A DNA stretch of 58,022 nt from Anaerolineales bacterium (GTDB taxonomy: Bacteria > Chloroflexota > Anaerolineae > Anaerolineales > Villigracilaceae). A program made the position numbers and the translations under genes. The stretch lies in the NCBI GenBank assembly GCA_016934715.1, contig JAFGSI010000021.1, positions 1 to 58,022 on the forward strand, written 5' to 3'. The notes under the pieces were generated by a model, which was not told where the DNA came from, did no database searches, and was given only the letters and a program-made list of their open reading frames with translations. Below, piece by piece: positions 42,361 to 51,150 of this stretch (within the stretch, counting starts at the first letter, position 1; every line of letters starts with the position of its first letter).

Positions 42361-42765
42361 ATGAATCTTGAACTCGATTTTCGCTCCGGGATCCCGATTT
42401 ACCTGCAGGTCGTCGACCGCATCAAGGAGATGATCGCTGATGGACGGCTTGAACCTGGGAACCAGTTGCCCACCGTGCGGGCGCTGGCGTTTGCGCTACG
42501 GATCAACTTCAACACCGTCGCCCGGGCCTACCGGATCCTGGATGAGAGCGGCATCATCTCGACCCAGCAGGGACGCGGCACCTATATCATGGAGACGCCC
42601 CAGCCGGAAGTCTCGATGGCGCTACGGCGCGAGGTGGTCGAGGCCCTTACCGAACGCTACCTGGCGGATGTCTTCCGCCTGGGGCTCGATCCCGAGGAAA
42701 TCCTGAGGACCATTGACCAACAGGTAAAAAAGCAATTCCCCGAAAAGGAGGAAGGGAAGCAATGA
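42361..42765 (+). CDS. GntR-family regulator, YtrA subfamily
   Basis: A 134-aa repressor-type protein. The winged helix (8-78) reads SGIPIYLQVVDRIKEMIADG, LPTVRALA and NFNTVARAYRIL, followed by a short helical dimerisation tail rather than an effector domain. YtrA proteins usually repress adjacent ABC transporter operons and themselves; a transporter lies 2 kb downstream. There is no Shine-Dalgarno, and the -10-like TACAAT 6 nt upstream allows a leaderless mRNA. ATGA overlap joins it to the lipoprotein gene. Confidence 0.9.
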   Translation: MNLELDFRSGIPIYLQVVDRIKEMIADGRLEPGNQLPTVRALAFALRINFNTVARAYRILDESGIISTQQGRGTYIMETPQPEVSMALRREVVEALTERYLADVFRLGLDPEEILRTIDQQVKKQFPEKEEGKQ

Positions 42766-43187
42766 AGAAGTCAAATCTGTACCTAACCGTGAGCGGCCTG
42801 GTCATCATTTTGCTCTTGATCAGTGGCTGTTCCGCCGAGCCGGCCGGACTGTCTGATGACCAGGTTGGCGAGGTGACCACCAGTATCCTGCAGGCGATCA
42901 GCGCTGACAATTATCAAGCCTTCACGCCTGATCTTAGTCCCCAGATGTTGGCGGCTATTCCGGAAGATCAGTTCCATGCGATGAGCACGATGCTGCAGGC
43001 GACCAGTGGGGATTTCGTCTCCCTTGGCGAACTGCGCATGGTCAACAATCAGGGCTACGCGGTCTATGTTTACACCTGTGTGTATGAACAGGAACAGGTC
43101 GTCGTGACAATCACCTTCGCGATAGGCGGCACGCAGGTCGAGGGTCTGTTCTTCGACTCGCCTAATCTCCGTGAAGCAAACCAATAA
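42762..43187 (+). CDS. small lipoprotein, DUF3887-like
   Basis: A 141-aa exported lipoprotein. The signal segment runs VSGLVIILLLISGC, with the lipobox Cys near 23, and the mature part is a small alpha/beta domain (ITTSILQAISADNYQAF-like helix; here VTTSILQAIS) similar to DUF3887/NTF2-like folds. Function is unknown. AAGGAGG precedes the start, and translation is coupled to the regulator gene. Confidence 0.75.
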   Translation: MKKSNLYLTVSGLVIILLLISGCSAEPAGLSDDQVGEVTTSILQAISADNYQAFTPDLSPQMLAAIPEDQFHAMSTMLQATSGDFVSLGELRMVNNQGYAVYVYTCVYEQEQVVVTITFAIGGTQVEGLFFDSPNLREANQ

Positions 43188-43210
43188 CTGACCTACCCAA
43201 GGAGGATGCA

Positions 43211-44155
43211 ATGACACACAAATCTGCGCAAGAACTGATCAAGCGTTCCAAGGCCCAGCCCGACCTCCACATTCCCGGGATGGCTGGATTCCTGTTTACC
43301 CTCTTCATGATCGCGGCCGTGATCTGCGCCCTGGTTCTGGATTCGATGAACGTCCCGGACCTGTGGATCGGCGTACCGGTCCTTGGCCTGATCCTGATCG
43401 CGACCTACCTGCTGCTGGCCCTGAAGATCGCCTCCCAGTGGGAGAAGGCCATCATTCTGCGCCTGGGAAAATTTCTCAAGCTGGCCGGGCCCGGGGCCTT
43501 CTGGATCATCCCGATCGTTGACAGCACCCCAAGCTGGATCGACCATCGCGTCATGGTCACACCTTTCTCGGCCGAGAAGACCCTGACCAAGGACACCGTT
43601 CCGGTGGATGTGGATGCGGTCCTGTTCTGGGTCGTATGGGATGCCGAGAAGGCCGCCCTTGAAGTGGCCGACTACCATGCTGCCATTGCCTGGGCTGCCC
43701 AGACCGCCCTGCGTGAGGTCATCGGCCAGAGCATGCTGGCCGACATCCTGGTCGGGCGGGCCAGGATGGATGCTGACCTGCAGAAGATCATTGACGAGCG
43801 CACCGCCCCATGGGGCATCACCGTCCAGTCGGTGGAGATTCGCGACGTGGTCATTCCGCCGGATCTGGAGGATGCCATGTCGCGTCAGGCGCAGGCCGAA
43901 CGCGAGCGGCAGGCGCGCGTCATCCTGGGCGAGTCCGAGAAGCAGATCGCCGAGTCGTTCGCCGAAGCCTCCAAGGCGTATACCAATAACCCCACGGCCC
44001 TGCACCTGCGGGCCATGAATATGCTCTTCGAAGGGCTGAAGGAAAAGGGCGCCCTGGTTATCGTTCCCAGCAGCGCTGTTGATACGATGAATCTGGGCGG
44101 GATCAGCGGCGTCGTCTCGCTGGCTCAGCAAAACCTGCCCACGGAGAAGAAGTAG
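43211..44155 (+). CDS. SPFH-domain (slipin/stomatin-like) membrane protein
   Basis: A 314-aa membrane scaffold protein. Two hydrophobic segments (about 25-70) are followed by the SPFH/band 7 domain: EKAIILRLGKFLKLAGPG, VDVDAVLFW, REVIGQSMLADIL and WGITVQSVEIRDVVIP, then a coiled-coil tail (AQAERERQARVILGESEKQI). Such proteins organise membrane microdomains. AAGGAGG precedes the ATG. It probably shares an operon with the regulator and lipoprotein. Confidence 0.93.
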   Translation: MTHKSAQELIKRSKAQPDLHIPGMAGFLFTLFMIAAVICALVLDSMNVPDLWIGVPVLGLILIATYLLLALKIASQWEKAIILRLGKFLKLAGPGAFWIIPIVDSTPSWIDHRVMVTPFSAEKTLTKDTVPVDVDAVLFWVVWDAEKAALEVADYHAAIAWAAQTALREVIGQSMLADILVGRARMDADLQKIIDERTAPWGITVQSVEIRDVVIPPDLEDAMSRQAQAERERQARVILGESEKQIAESFAEASKAYTNNPTALHLRAMNMLFEGLKEKGALVIVPSSAVDTMNLGGISGVVSLAQQNLPTEKK

Positions 44156-44164
44156 CCTCCCGCT

Positions 44165-44180
44165 GGTTTCACGTGAAACA
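44165..44180. other. parS-like centromere site 1
   Basis: GGTTTCACGTGAAACA matches the ParB-binding consensus TGTTTCACGTGAAACA at 15 of 16 positions. It lies 10 bp after the SPFH gene. Confidence 0.88.
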
Positions 44181-44231
44181 TCGAGCCGGCCTTGCAGGCA
44201 ATTCCATGCAGGCTGCGGTCTGAAGCGGTAT

Positions 44232-44247
44232 TGTTTCACGTGAAACA
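44232..44247. other. parS centromere site 2
   Basis: TGTTTCACGTGAAACA, a perfect 16-bp match to the bacterial parS consensus, 67 bp from site 1. ParB loading sites usually cluster near oriC; this pair is 20 kb from the candidate origin. Confidence 0.93.
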
Positions 44248-44330
44248 GCCCTCCCGGACGGCATAACAGCCTCTGAAATGGCCCAGGTTAAAAATAACTG
44301 AGTCCCCGCGCGAAATATTTGGAGGAAACG

Positions 44331-44549
44331 ATGTCAGAAACAATCCAGTGGGAATACCGGATCGAAAGCTTTGGGACGTTCTTCTCCTCCCCCAAGGATG
44401 AGGACATGGCCGAAATCCTGAACGAATGGGGCGAGGAAGGTTGGGAGGTCGTCCATGTGCACAGCTATCCCAACACCAGCAAGGCGCTGGTGATCGCCAA
44501 GCGACCACTGGATCTGTCCACCCGCCGCCGGCGCTCCATGCCTCGCTAA
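44331..44549 (+). CDS. DUF4177-like small protein
   Basis: A 72-aa soluble protein with WEYRIESFG at the N-terminus and the LNEWGEEGWEVVHV segment characteristic of DUF4177. The C-terminus is basic (STRRRRSMPR). ATG 44331 has GGAGG 6 nt upstream. Function is unknown. It is the first gene after the parS pair and may begin the ABC operon. Confidence 0.8.
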   Translation: MSETIQWEYRIESFGTFFSSPKDEDMAEILNEWGEEGWEVVHVHSYPNTSKALVIAKRPLDLSTRRRRSMPR

Positions 44550-44590
44550 GGCTGACGGTTGCCGCCAAGGTTTTATGAGGAGTGTGCAAT

Positions 44591-44794
44591 ATGCCCTTCG
44601 CAGATTTCCAGCAATACATCCCCTTCCTGATCCCGGTCGTCATCATCCAGTTGATCCTGATGATCGCGGCCCTGGTCGACCTGCTTCGCCGCGAGAAAAC
44701 CCGCGGTCCGAAATGGCTCTGGGCGCTGATCATCGTGCTGGTGAACTATATCGGCCCAATCATCTACTTTGTTGCAGGCAGGCAGGACGCATGA
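44591..44794 (+). CDS. PLDc_N-domain small membrane protein
   Basis: A 67-aa protein with two membrane segments (about 10-32 and 45-62). The second carries KWLWALIIVLVNYIGPIIYF, the PLDc_N signature also found at the N-terminus of cardiolipin synthases and beside ABC-2 exporters. Its stop overlaps the ATPase start in ATGA, so it belongs to that operon. A second PLDc_N-like protein is encoded at 54804-55025. Confidence 0.85.
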   Translation: MPFADFQQYIPFLIPVVIIQLILMIAALVDLLRREKTRGPKWLWALIIVLVNYIGPIIYFVAGRQDA

Positions 44795-45720
44795 TTCAAA
44801 TTACCGCTCTCCACAAGTATTATGGCAGCGTGCATGCCCTCGACGGCCTTGACATGACGGTTGAGGCAGGGACCGTCTATGGCTTTCTTGGTCCCAACGG
44901 GGCCGGCAAGACAACTGCCCTGCGCATCCTGACCGGATTGGCGCGCCCGACCGCGGGTCGCGCCTCGGTTGCCGGCGTGGACCTGGTCGCGGACGGTCGG
45001 GTACTGTCGCGTCGCGTCGGCTACCTGCCCGAGGAACCGGCCTTCTATCCCTGGATGACCCCCTCCGAGTTGCTCGACCATCTGGGCCGGTTGCACGGCC
45101 TCTCCAGTGCGGAACGATCACGCCAGACCCGCGAACTACTTGACCTGGTTCACATGGCGGAGGCCGGGAAACGTCGCATCGGTGGCTTTTCGCGCGGCAT
45201 GCGCCAGCGCCTGGGACTGGCCGCCGCGCTCGTCCACAATCCGGAAGTTCTGCTGCTGGACGAACCGGTCAGCGCGCTCGATCCCCTCGGACGCAAAGAG
45301 ATCCTCGACCTGATCGAAGACCTGCGCGACCAGTGCACCGTGCTGATGTCCTCGCACATCCTGGCTGACGTGGAACGCGTTTGTGGTGTGGTCGGGATCA
45401 TTGCCAGAGGCAGGATGATCATCCAATCGCCGCGCGAGAAATTGATGGAATCCTACGCCCGGCCAGCCTTCGAGTTCGAAACCGTGGACGCCGCGTCAGC
45501 CTTGCGTTGGGCGGACTGGCTTAAGGTCCAACCGTGGGCCGCGGCCGTCAGATTGGAGAAGGTGGTCGTGCGCATCACTGTCAACGATATCGCCCGCGCC
45601 CGCCAGGAACTGCTCGCTTCTGCTGTGGCACAGGAAATCCCCCTGCGCCGCTTCGAAGAGGTCCGCCCTTCGCTTGAGGACATATTCCTGCAATTGACAG
45701 ACCGGGAGACGACACTATGA
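44791..45720 (+). CDS. ABC-2 type exporter ATPase
   Basis: 309 aa. Walker A GPNGAGKTT is at 36-44, signature FSRGMRQR near 133 and Walker B VLLLDEPVSALDP, with a C-terminal DUF4162-like extension after residue 215. This is the CcmA/NatA type that drives export of drugs, antibiotics or lipids. The permease follows with a 4-base overlap. The cargo is unknown. Confidence 0.9.
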   Translation: MIQITALHKYYGSVHALDGLDMTVEAGTVYGFLGPNGAGKTTALRILTGLARPTAGRASVAGVDLVADGRVLSRRVGYLPEEPAFYPWMTPSELLDHLGRLHGLSSAERSRQTRELLDLVHMAEAGKRRIGGFSRGMRQRLGLAAALVHNPEVLLLDEPVSALDPLGRKEILDLIEDLRDQCTVLMSSHILADVERVCGVVGIIARGRMIIQSPREKLMESYARPAFEFETVDAASALRWADWLKVQPWAAAVRLEKVVVRITVNDIARARQELLASAVAQEIPLRRFEEVRPSLEDIFLQLTDRETTL

Positions 45721-46478
45721 ACTTCTTCATCGTGCTCCGCAAGGAACTCATGGAACAGTGGCGTACCAAACGCCTGCTGGTCATCCTGGCCGTCATGGCA
45801 ATATTTGGTCTGATTTCTCCGCTTTTGGCCAAGCTGACGCCGGACCTGTTAAAATCCATTCCTGACATGCCAGCCGGGCTGGCCGATCTGATCCCCGAGC
45901 CGACCCTGACGGACGCCGTCCTCCAGTATGTCAAGAACCTGGAGCAGTTCGGCATCCTGCTGGCCCTGCTGATGAGCATGGGTAGCGTAGCCCAGGAAAA
46001 GGAACGCGGCACGGCGGCGATGATGCTGACCCATCCGCTCTCGCGGGCGGCCTTCCTGCTGGCCAAGTTCGCTGCCCTGGCAGTGACCTTCACGCTCAGC
46101 CTGACGGTGGCTGCCCTTGCATGCTGGTATTACACCCTGCTCCTGTTTGAGGCGCTGCCGTGGGATTCCTTCCTGGCGCTCAACGGCTTGATGCTGGTTG
46201 GCTTCTTCGTCTATATCGCGGCGACGATCTTGTGCAGCACCCTCGTCCGTTCGCAGGGGGCGGCGGCCGGGCTGGCGTTCGGCGCGTTGGTCTTGATCGC
46301 CGGCATTGGGTCCCTGCCGCGCATCGGGACCTACTTCCCCGGCCAGTTGTTCAACTGGGGGGTGGGACTGGCATTGGGTGCCGCTGACCCGGCCTGGCCA
46401 GCCCTGTGGGTCAGCCTGGGCTTGATCGTAACCTTCCTGGGGATCGCCTGGCTGGTCTTCCGCCGTCAGGAATTGTAG
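45717..46478 (+). CDS. ABC-2 type exporter permease
   Basis: A 253-aa integral membrane protein with about six membrane segments: RKELMEQWRTKRLLVILAVM at the N-terminus, and a conserved EKERGTAAMMLTHPLSRAAFL loop after the second segment. It pairs with the upstream ATPase, probably as a homodimer. The operon continues into the CPBP gene 9 nt downstream. Confidence 0.88.
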   Translation: MNFFIVLRKELMEQWRTKRLLVILAVMAIFGLISPLLAKLTPDLLKSIPDMPAGLADLIPEPTLTDAVLQYVKNLEQFGILLALLMSMGSVAQEKERGTAAMMLTHPLSRAAFLLAKFAALAVTFTLSLTVAALACWYYTLLLFEALPWDSFLALNGLMLVGFFVYIAATILCSTLVRSQGAAAGLAFGALVLIAGIGSLPRIGTYFPGQLFNWGVGLALGAADPAWPALWVSLGLIVTFLGIAWLVFRRQEL

Positions 46479-46486
46479 CTTACACC

Positions 46487-47377
46487 ATGATTCAGAAAAA
46501 ATCACTCATCTGGTTCCTGGCGATCACGTTCGTCTTCTCGTGGATCCTGTTCCTGATCCCGTTGCTCTACCGTGACAGTGGGCCAATTTTCTATGGCAGG
46601 GTGACTCAGATCTGCTTCGCCCTGGCGATGGGGGGGCCTGGGATCGCCGCCCTTGTCGTGACCCTGTTCGTCGACCGCCAGCCGTTCCGGACCCTGGGCC
46701 TGGGCAGACTGGGCCCGAAGCGTTTCTACCTGTGGGCTCTGTTCCTGCCCCCGCTGCTGGCGCTCCTGGCCGGCCTGTTCACGATCCTGTTCGGCGTGGG
46801 CGAGTTCGACCCCGCGTTCACCCTCATGCGGCAGTTGACGATCGGAACGCCGGAGGGCCTCAGCTTTGAATTGATGCTCATCCTCCAGCTGGCTTTTACA
46901 CTGCTCCTCGCTCCCATTGTCAACCTCCCCTTCGCACTCGGGGAGGAACTCGGCTGGCGTGGGTACCTGCTGCCGAAACTGCTCCCCCTGGGGCAATGGC
47001 CGGCCATCCTGATCAGTGGCGCCATCTGGGGTTTCTGGCATGCCCCGGCGATCCTGCAGGGCCTCAATTACCCTGAACATCCCGTTGCCGGCGTTTTTCT
47101 GATGGTCCTGTTTTGCGTGCTGCTGGGTGCGCTCTTCTCCTGGCTGTATCTGAACACGCGCAGCCCGTGGGTGGCTGCTCTGGGACACGGATCGGTCAAT
47201 GCAACAGCTGCACTCTCTCTTTATCTGTTCCTCAAACCCGATGTCGCGCTCACCTATGGCGGAACTCTCGCCAGTCTCTCCGGTTTGGCTGCATTGGCGC
47301 TGGGGGTCGGCCTGCTGGTCCTGACCCGGCGTCTGCCGGTCCGATTGCGCGAAGAGATTCCCGTCCCCGAGTCGTGA
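46487..47377 (+). CDS. CPBP-family intramembrane metalloprotease
   Basis: A 296-aa protein with about eight membrane segments. The active site signatures are EELGWRGYLLP (EEXXXR), a His in WGFWHAP and HGSVNA. Type II CAAX/CPBP proteases process prenylated proteins or bacteriocin peptides and often sit beside ABC exporters, as here. The first ATG after the permease stop (46487) is the likely start. A terminator follows the gene. Confidence 0.9.
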   Translation: MIQKKSLIWFLAITFVFSWILFLIPLLYRDSGPIFYGRVTQICFALAMGGPGIAALVVTLFVDRQPFRTLGLGRLGPKRFYLWALFLPPLLALLAGLFTILFGVGEFDPAFTLMRQLTIGTPEGLSFELMLILQLAFTLLLAPIVNLPFALGEELGWRGYLLPKLLPLGQWPAILISGAIWGFWHAPAILQGLNYPEHPVAGVFLMVLFCVLLGALFSWLYLNTRSPWVAALGHGSVNATAALSLYLFLKPDVALTYGGTLASLSGLAALALGVGLLVLTRRLPVRLREEIPVPES

Positions 47378-47385
47378 GACCAGGC

Positions 47386-47422
47386 AACAGGGAGCAGGTT
47401 AGGCGCTCCCTGTTTTCTTGTT
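47386..47422 (+). terminator. terminator of the ABC-CPBP operon
   Basis: AACAGGGAGC/GCTCCCTGTT (10-bp stem) followed by TTCTTGTTC. Confidence 0.8.
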
Positions 47423-47431
47423 CTTTTGCCG

Positions 47432-47445
47432 AGAACATATGTTCT
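47432..47445. promoter_or_regulatory. LexA-box-like palindrome upstream of the histidine kinase gene
   Basis: AGAACATATGTTCT is a perfect 14-bp palindrome whose core GAACATATGTTC is identical to the core of the Bacillus-type SOS box (CGAACATATGTTCG). It ends 4 bp before the -35 of the kinase promoter, a place where a repressor could act. Confidence 0.55.
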
Positions 47446-47448
47446 ATA

Positions 47449-47477
47449 TTGCCTTCGCCTTGATTCGCGGCTACACT
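47449..47477 (+). promoter_or_regulatory. promoter of the GAF histidine kinase gene
   Basis: TTGCCT (47449-47454) and TACACT (47472-47477), 17-bp spacer; the -10 ends 6 nt before ATG 47484. Confidence 0.7.
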
Positions 47478-47483
47478 GAGTAT

Positions 47484-48743
47484 ATGGACACTTCTGAGAC
47501 GAGTTCAGTCGAACCTTCCCTGCGTCAGATGGCCGAGCAGCTGGCCCGGCTGATCGAGATCAGTGTCACCCTCAACTCGACACTGGACGAGGAAGAACTC
47601 CTGCAGTTCATCATCAACACGGCGACCGAACTTCTCGACTGCGAGACGGTTTCCATTCTGCTGTACGACGAGACCCAGGGACGCCTGGTCTTTTCGGCGG
47701 CCACAGGGTCCGATCCGCAGCGGCTGGCCGAGATCCCGGTCCCGATCGATAGCAGCATTGCCGGATTGATCTTTCGCGAGAATCGAGCGATTGTCCTGAA
47801 TGACGTTCAGAACGATCCCCGGCACTTTCCCCTGGTCGCCCGGCATGTCGACTTCGAGACCCGCTCTCTGATCGGCGTCCCGATGCGAATCAAGGATCAG
47901 CTGATCGGTGTCCTGGAAGCGCTCAACAAGAAAAGCGGCGGGTTCACCGATTCGGATGTTGACCTGCTCAACATCATCGCCTCGCAGGCGGCGGTCTCGA
48001 TCTACAATGCTCGCCTGGTCAGCGATCTACGTGACGCTTATGCGGAGATCAATGCTGCCAACCAGTTGAAAACGAACTTCCTTGCCCTGGCCTCTCATGA
48101 GTTGCGTACACCGCTGGGGATCATCATCGGTTATGCCACCTTTCTGCAGGAGGAGGCGCAGGGCGAACTCTCCGACCATGCCCGCCAGGTGCTCAATGCT
48201 GCCCTGCAGATGCGGTCGTTGGTCGATGCGATGACCAACCTCAACATGCTGCGTGCCCGCGAGATGGTGCTGCATCGCCTGACCCTTCCCATCCAGAAGA
48301 TCCTGCAGAAGGCTTATCAAGATAGCAAACTGCTGGCCGAGGCCAAGAACCAGAAGGTCACCCTGGCCTTACCAGGACCCGCCTTGTTGGTCGATGTCGA
48401 TCCAGAGAAGCTCAACCTGGTTCTCGTCAACCTGATGCACAATGCGGCCCGATTCACACCGGAGAACGGGCACATCACGCTCGGGGCGATGGAGGACGAG
48501 GGCAAGGTCCTGGTCTGGGTTCAGGATGATGGGATCGGGATTCCCGTCAAAGACGTGAAGAAGATTTTCCAGGAGTTCTATCAGGCTGATTCGCACATGA
48601 CCCGACGCTATGGCGGACTGGGTCTCGGCCTGACCATCGCCCAGGGCATTATTGAATCCCATGCGGGCCATATCTGGGCCGAGAGTGAGGGTGCCGGGAA
48701 GGGCGCCTGTTTCAAGGTCACGCTCCCCCTCATACGCGGATGA
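47484..48743 (+). CDS. GAF-domain sensor histidine kinase
   Basis: A 419-aa soluble kinase. A coiled-coil start (10-45) is followed by a GAF domain (about 35-175, VSILLYDETQGRLVF) and the HisKA phosphoacceptor His205 (ASHELRTPLG). The ATPase follows, with N box NLMHNAARFT, G1 DDGIGI and G2 GLGLGLTI. No transmembrane segment or partner response regulator is adjacent, so it is an orphan cytoplasmic sensor. I start it at ATG 47484 because the -10 lies 6 nt upstream; an earlier ATG at 47439 would lie within the promoter. Confidence 0.9.
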   Translation: MDTSETSSVEPSLRQMAEQLARLIEISVTLNSTLDEEELLQFIINTATELLDCETVSILLYDETQGRLVFSAATGSDPQRLAEIPVPIDSSIAGLIFRENRAIVLNDVQNDPRHFPLVARHVDFETRSLIGVPMRIKDQLIGVLEALNKKSGGFTDSDVDLLNIIASQAAVSIYNARLVSDLRDAYAEINAANQLKTNFLALASHELRTPLGIIIGYATFLQEEAQGELSDHARQVLNAALQMRSLVDAMTNLNMLRAREMVLHRLTLPIQKILQKAYQDSKLLAEAKNQKVTLALPGPALLVDVDPEKLNLVLVNLMHNAARFTPENGHITLGAMEDEGKVLVWVQDDGIGIPVKDVKKIFQEFYQADSHMTRRYGGLGLGLTIAQGIIESHAGHIWAESEGAGKGACFKVTLPLIRG

Positions 48744-48746
48744 AAA

Positions 48747-48768
48747 CAGGCCGCTTCCAGGCGGCCTG
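48747..48768 (-). terminator. terminator of the PEP/pyruvate-binding protein gene
   Basis: CAGGCCGC/GCGGCCTG with a 6-nt loop and TTTTC on the minus strand. It serves as a boundary for both convergent genes. Confidence 0.65.
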
Positions 48769-48773
48769 AACCA

Positions 48774-51095
48774 TTAGTCCTCCCGGGCTTTCAGAAATGC
48801 GACCGCCCGGCCTTCTTCATCATCCATGATCAGGGTCATCCGGTGGCCCGGGCGGAAGTCGTCCACGCAGATGAGGCGCAGACAACGCAACAGGGTTTTG
48901 TCGGCTGGGAGCCAGTCTGTCAGGCGGTTGGGGGGGGTGTAGAAGAAATCCCGGTTAAAGACCATGTCCTGGTCATCCAGGCAGATGGCCAGGGGGTAGA
49001 TGTGCGCCTCCATCAGGTCCTGGAAAAAATGGGTGCCGAAGGACGGTTCGAGTTCCAGCCCGATCCCCTGTCCGGCCAGTTCGACCAGAGCCCGGGTGTT
49101 GTAGATGTCCCCATAGCCGATGTGCACCCCGAGATCTGGCGTGGAGGTACCCCAGCGCCCCGGACCGACGCAGATGAAGCGTTGATCCTTTAACAGGGCG
49201 TTGAGGCTGCCAATGGCGCGTTCCAGCTTGGCGCGCTGGTCGTGTGACTTCAAGCTGAAGTATCCCTCCGGCGGGACAAAGACGACGTAGTCGATGTTCT
49301 CGACCAGGCCGCGCGGGACCATCCGGCGGGTTGCCAGAACGATGTCCTTCTCGGGCAGGTTCTCCGGAATGTGAGCCTCCTGTTCCTCGATCCGGCTCTG
49401 GGGGCGGCACTGGAGCAGGGTAATCTTGACATCCGGCTGGGCAGACTGTGGAGCGGTCACCTGGACCGTGAATTCGGTATCCACAGGTGAGGCGTAACTT
49501 CGTTCCAGCAGCGAAAGCAGGCTTTGCATCCGGCGGGCGAAGGGGGTGCGTCGCAACAGGTCGTCGAAGGTGATGACCAGTTGATTGACGTCGACCATGC
49601 TGGTGCGCAGGGAACTGAGATATCCTTCTTCTTCGAACTGGGCAATGTAACGCAGGGGTGGGTAGCGCGCCTCAAGCACAGCTGCGATGGGTAAAGTGGC
49701 CGGTTCGTTCATCTCCAGATCGATCACGTCGACATATTTTTGCGAGTGCCTGCGGATCTGCTTGATCGAGGTCCCCGGGTAGAGCGTGGGATGGCTCAGA
49801 GCCACCAACCGGGGATGGTCATCCCCGATCTGGTCCACAGCGCGGGTCCCCAGGCCCCAGACGAGACGCAGGAAACCGGCCTCCTTGCGGATCTGCGGAG
49901 ACCAGCGGTACAGATTGCGGCTGAAGCCCACCCCCGCCGCGTGGGGGAGATAGTAGCGGCCGAATCGCTCGCCTTCCACGAGCTGGATCAGGATGGCCAT
50001 CCGTTCATCGTAGTCGATCAGGCCCTTCTCGCGACGGTAGAGCAGGGCATCGGGATTCAGGCCGCTGGCATAGATGAGGGCAACCGCCCGGATCAGGGCA
50101 GTCAGGTTCGATTCAAGGTCGGCCTGATTGGGCAGGAAGTAGCTTTCGTATTTCCCGGCGAAGGAGGTGTTAAAATTGTCCTCCAGAAGGCTCGACGAGC
50201 GGACGATGATCGGCTGCTGGCCGATCTCGTAGAGGGTGGTGCGCAGGGCGGCCAGGATATCATCGGGGAATTTGCCGGTGGCAAAATCGGCCCGCAACTG
50301 GGGATAATCGTCCCGGATCTCGGCCTCGTCCTTGTATTTCTGGTCGCCCCAGTGCATCAATCCATTGCTTGACATGAAGGCGTACATCACGTCGGAACTG
50401 AGGTAGTACGACTCGGGAATGCGAACGCAGCAACGGACGTCCTCCTCGGCCACATCTTTCAAAACGCGTGCAGCCAGCAGCATCCCGGCCGACTTGCCGC
50501 CGATCTTGCCCTGGCCGATCTTGCGCTGATGGATGCGCTTCAGGTCGTCGATCGTGAACCAGCGGCGGGCCAGGTTGATGTAGGCCAGGTGGTCGCTGAT
50601 CATGGTCCGGATGAGCACCGCCTTGATTTCTTGCAGGCGGGCCTCGTAACGCCCGCGCTCGTCGGGCGGCATCTGTTCGATGGCTTCGGCCTGGTCGAAG
50701 AGCATATCCTGAGGTGCCAGTTCCGGATTGAAAGTGACCATGTCGGGGCGCTCGTCGCTGTGTTCGCTGATCGCCCGGCGGACGAGTTCTTCGAATTCCT
50801 CGTAAGGGAAGTTGTAGGCAAAATAGAAATCGGTCAGGTGATCGCGGACCCGGCGCAGTCGTTCCTCCCAGATCTCCGGAGCCTCCTCTCCGAATGGGTC
50901 CTGCATCCCCTCGCGGTACTGGGTGTGGATGGCCTTCTGGCGGGCCTCGGCCTCGAAAACCTCGCGGGTCACGACGCCGCGCGTGAAGAGCATCTTGCGC
51001 ATCAGATGCCGGATGCGCGTGCGCAGGATCGGATATTCACTCAGGGTGAGATAGATGTTCAGGGCGCGATCGGATGATGGATTGGGCAGGGTCAT
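48774..51095 (-). CDS. PEP/pyruvate-binding (PPDK_N) domain protein
   Basis: A 773-aa protein. The N-terminal ~200 residues are helical and unassigned. In the middle lies an ATP-grasp-like PPDK_N domain: GQGKIGGKSAGMLLAARVL, then IIVRSSSLLEDNFNTSFAGKY and LLQCRPQS closing the fold. A C-terminal region of about 200 residues (GPGRWGTSTPDLG, PSFGTHFFQDL) is unlike PEP synthase, which instead carries a phosphohistidine domain and a barrel. ATP-dependent chemistry is likely but the substrate is unknown. ATG 51095 lacks a good ribosome binding site; it is 55 bp after dnaN. Confidence 0.8.
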   Translation of the reverse strand: MTLPNPSSDRALNIYLTLSEYPILRTRIRHLMRKMLFTRGVVTREVFEAEARQKAIHTQYREGMQDPFGEEAPEIWEERLRRVRDHLTDFYFAYNFPYEEFEELVRRAISEHSDERPDMVTFNPELAPQDMLFDQAEAIEQMPPDERGRYEARLQEIKAVLIRTMISDHLAYINLARRWFTIDDLKRIHQRKIGQGKIGGKSAGMLLAARVLKDVAEEDVRCCVRIPESYYLSSDVMYAFMSSNGLMHWGDQKYKDEAEIRDDYPQLRADFATGKFPDDILAALRTTLYEIGQQPIIVRSSSLLEDNFNTSFAGKYESYFLPNQADLESNLTALIRAVALIYASGLNPDALLYRREKGLIDYDERMAILIQLVEGERFGRYYLPHAAGVGFSRNLYRWSPQIRKEAGFLRLVWGLGTRAVDQIGDDHPRLVALSHPTLYPGTSIKQIRRHSQKYVDVIDLEMNEPATLPIAAVLEARYPPLRYIAQFEEEGYLSSLRTSMVDVNQLVITFDDLLRRTPFARRMQSLLSLLERSYASPVDTEFTVQVTAPQSAQPDVKITLLQCRPQSRIEEQEAHIPENLPEKDIVLATRRMVPRGLVENIDYVVFVPPEGYFSLKSHDQRAKLERAIGSLNALLKDQRFICVGPGRWGTSTPDLGVHIGYGDIYNTRALVELAGQGIGLELEPSFGTHFFQDLMEAHIYPLAICLDDQDMVFNRDFFYTPPNRLTDWLPADKTLLRCLRLICVDDFRPGHRMTLIMDDEEGRAVAFLKARED

Positions 51096-51150
51096 CGCTG
51101 GCTGAAAATACAGGGGCAGGTCTTTGCGACCTGCCCTGATCTGGATTGCT

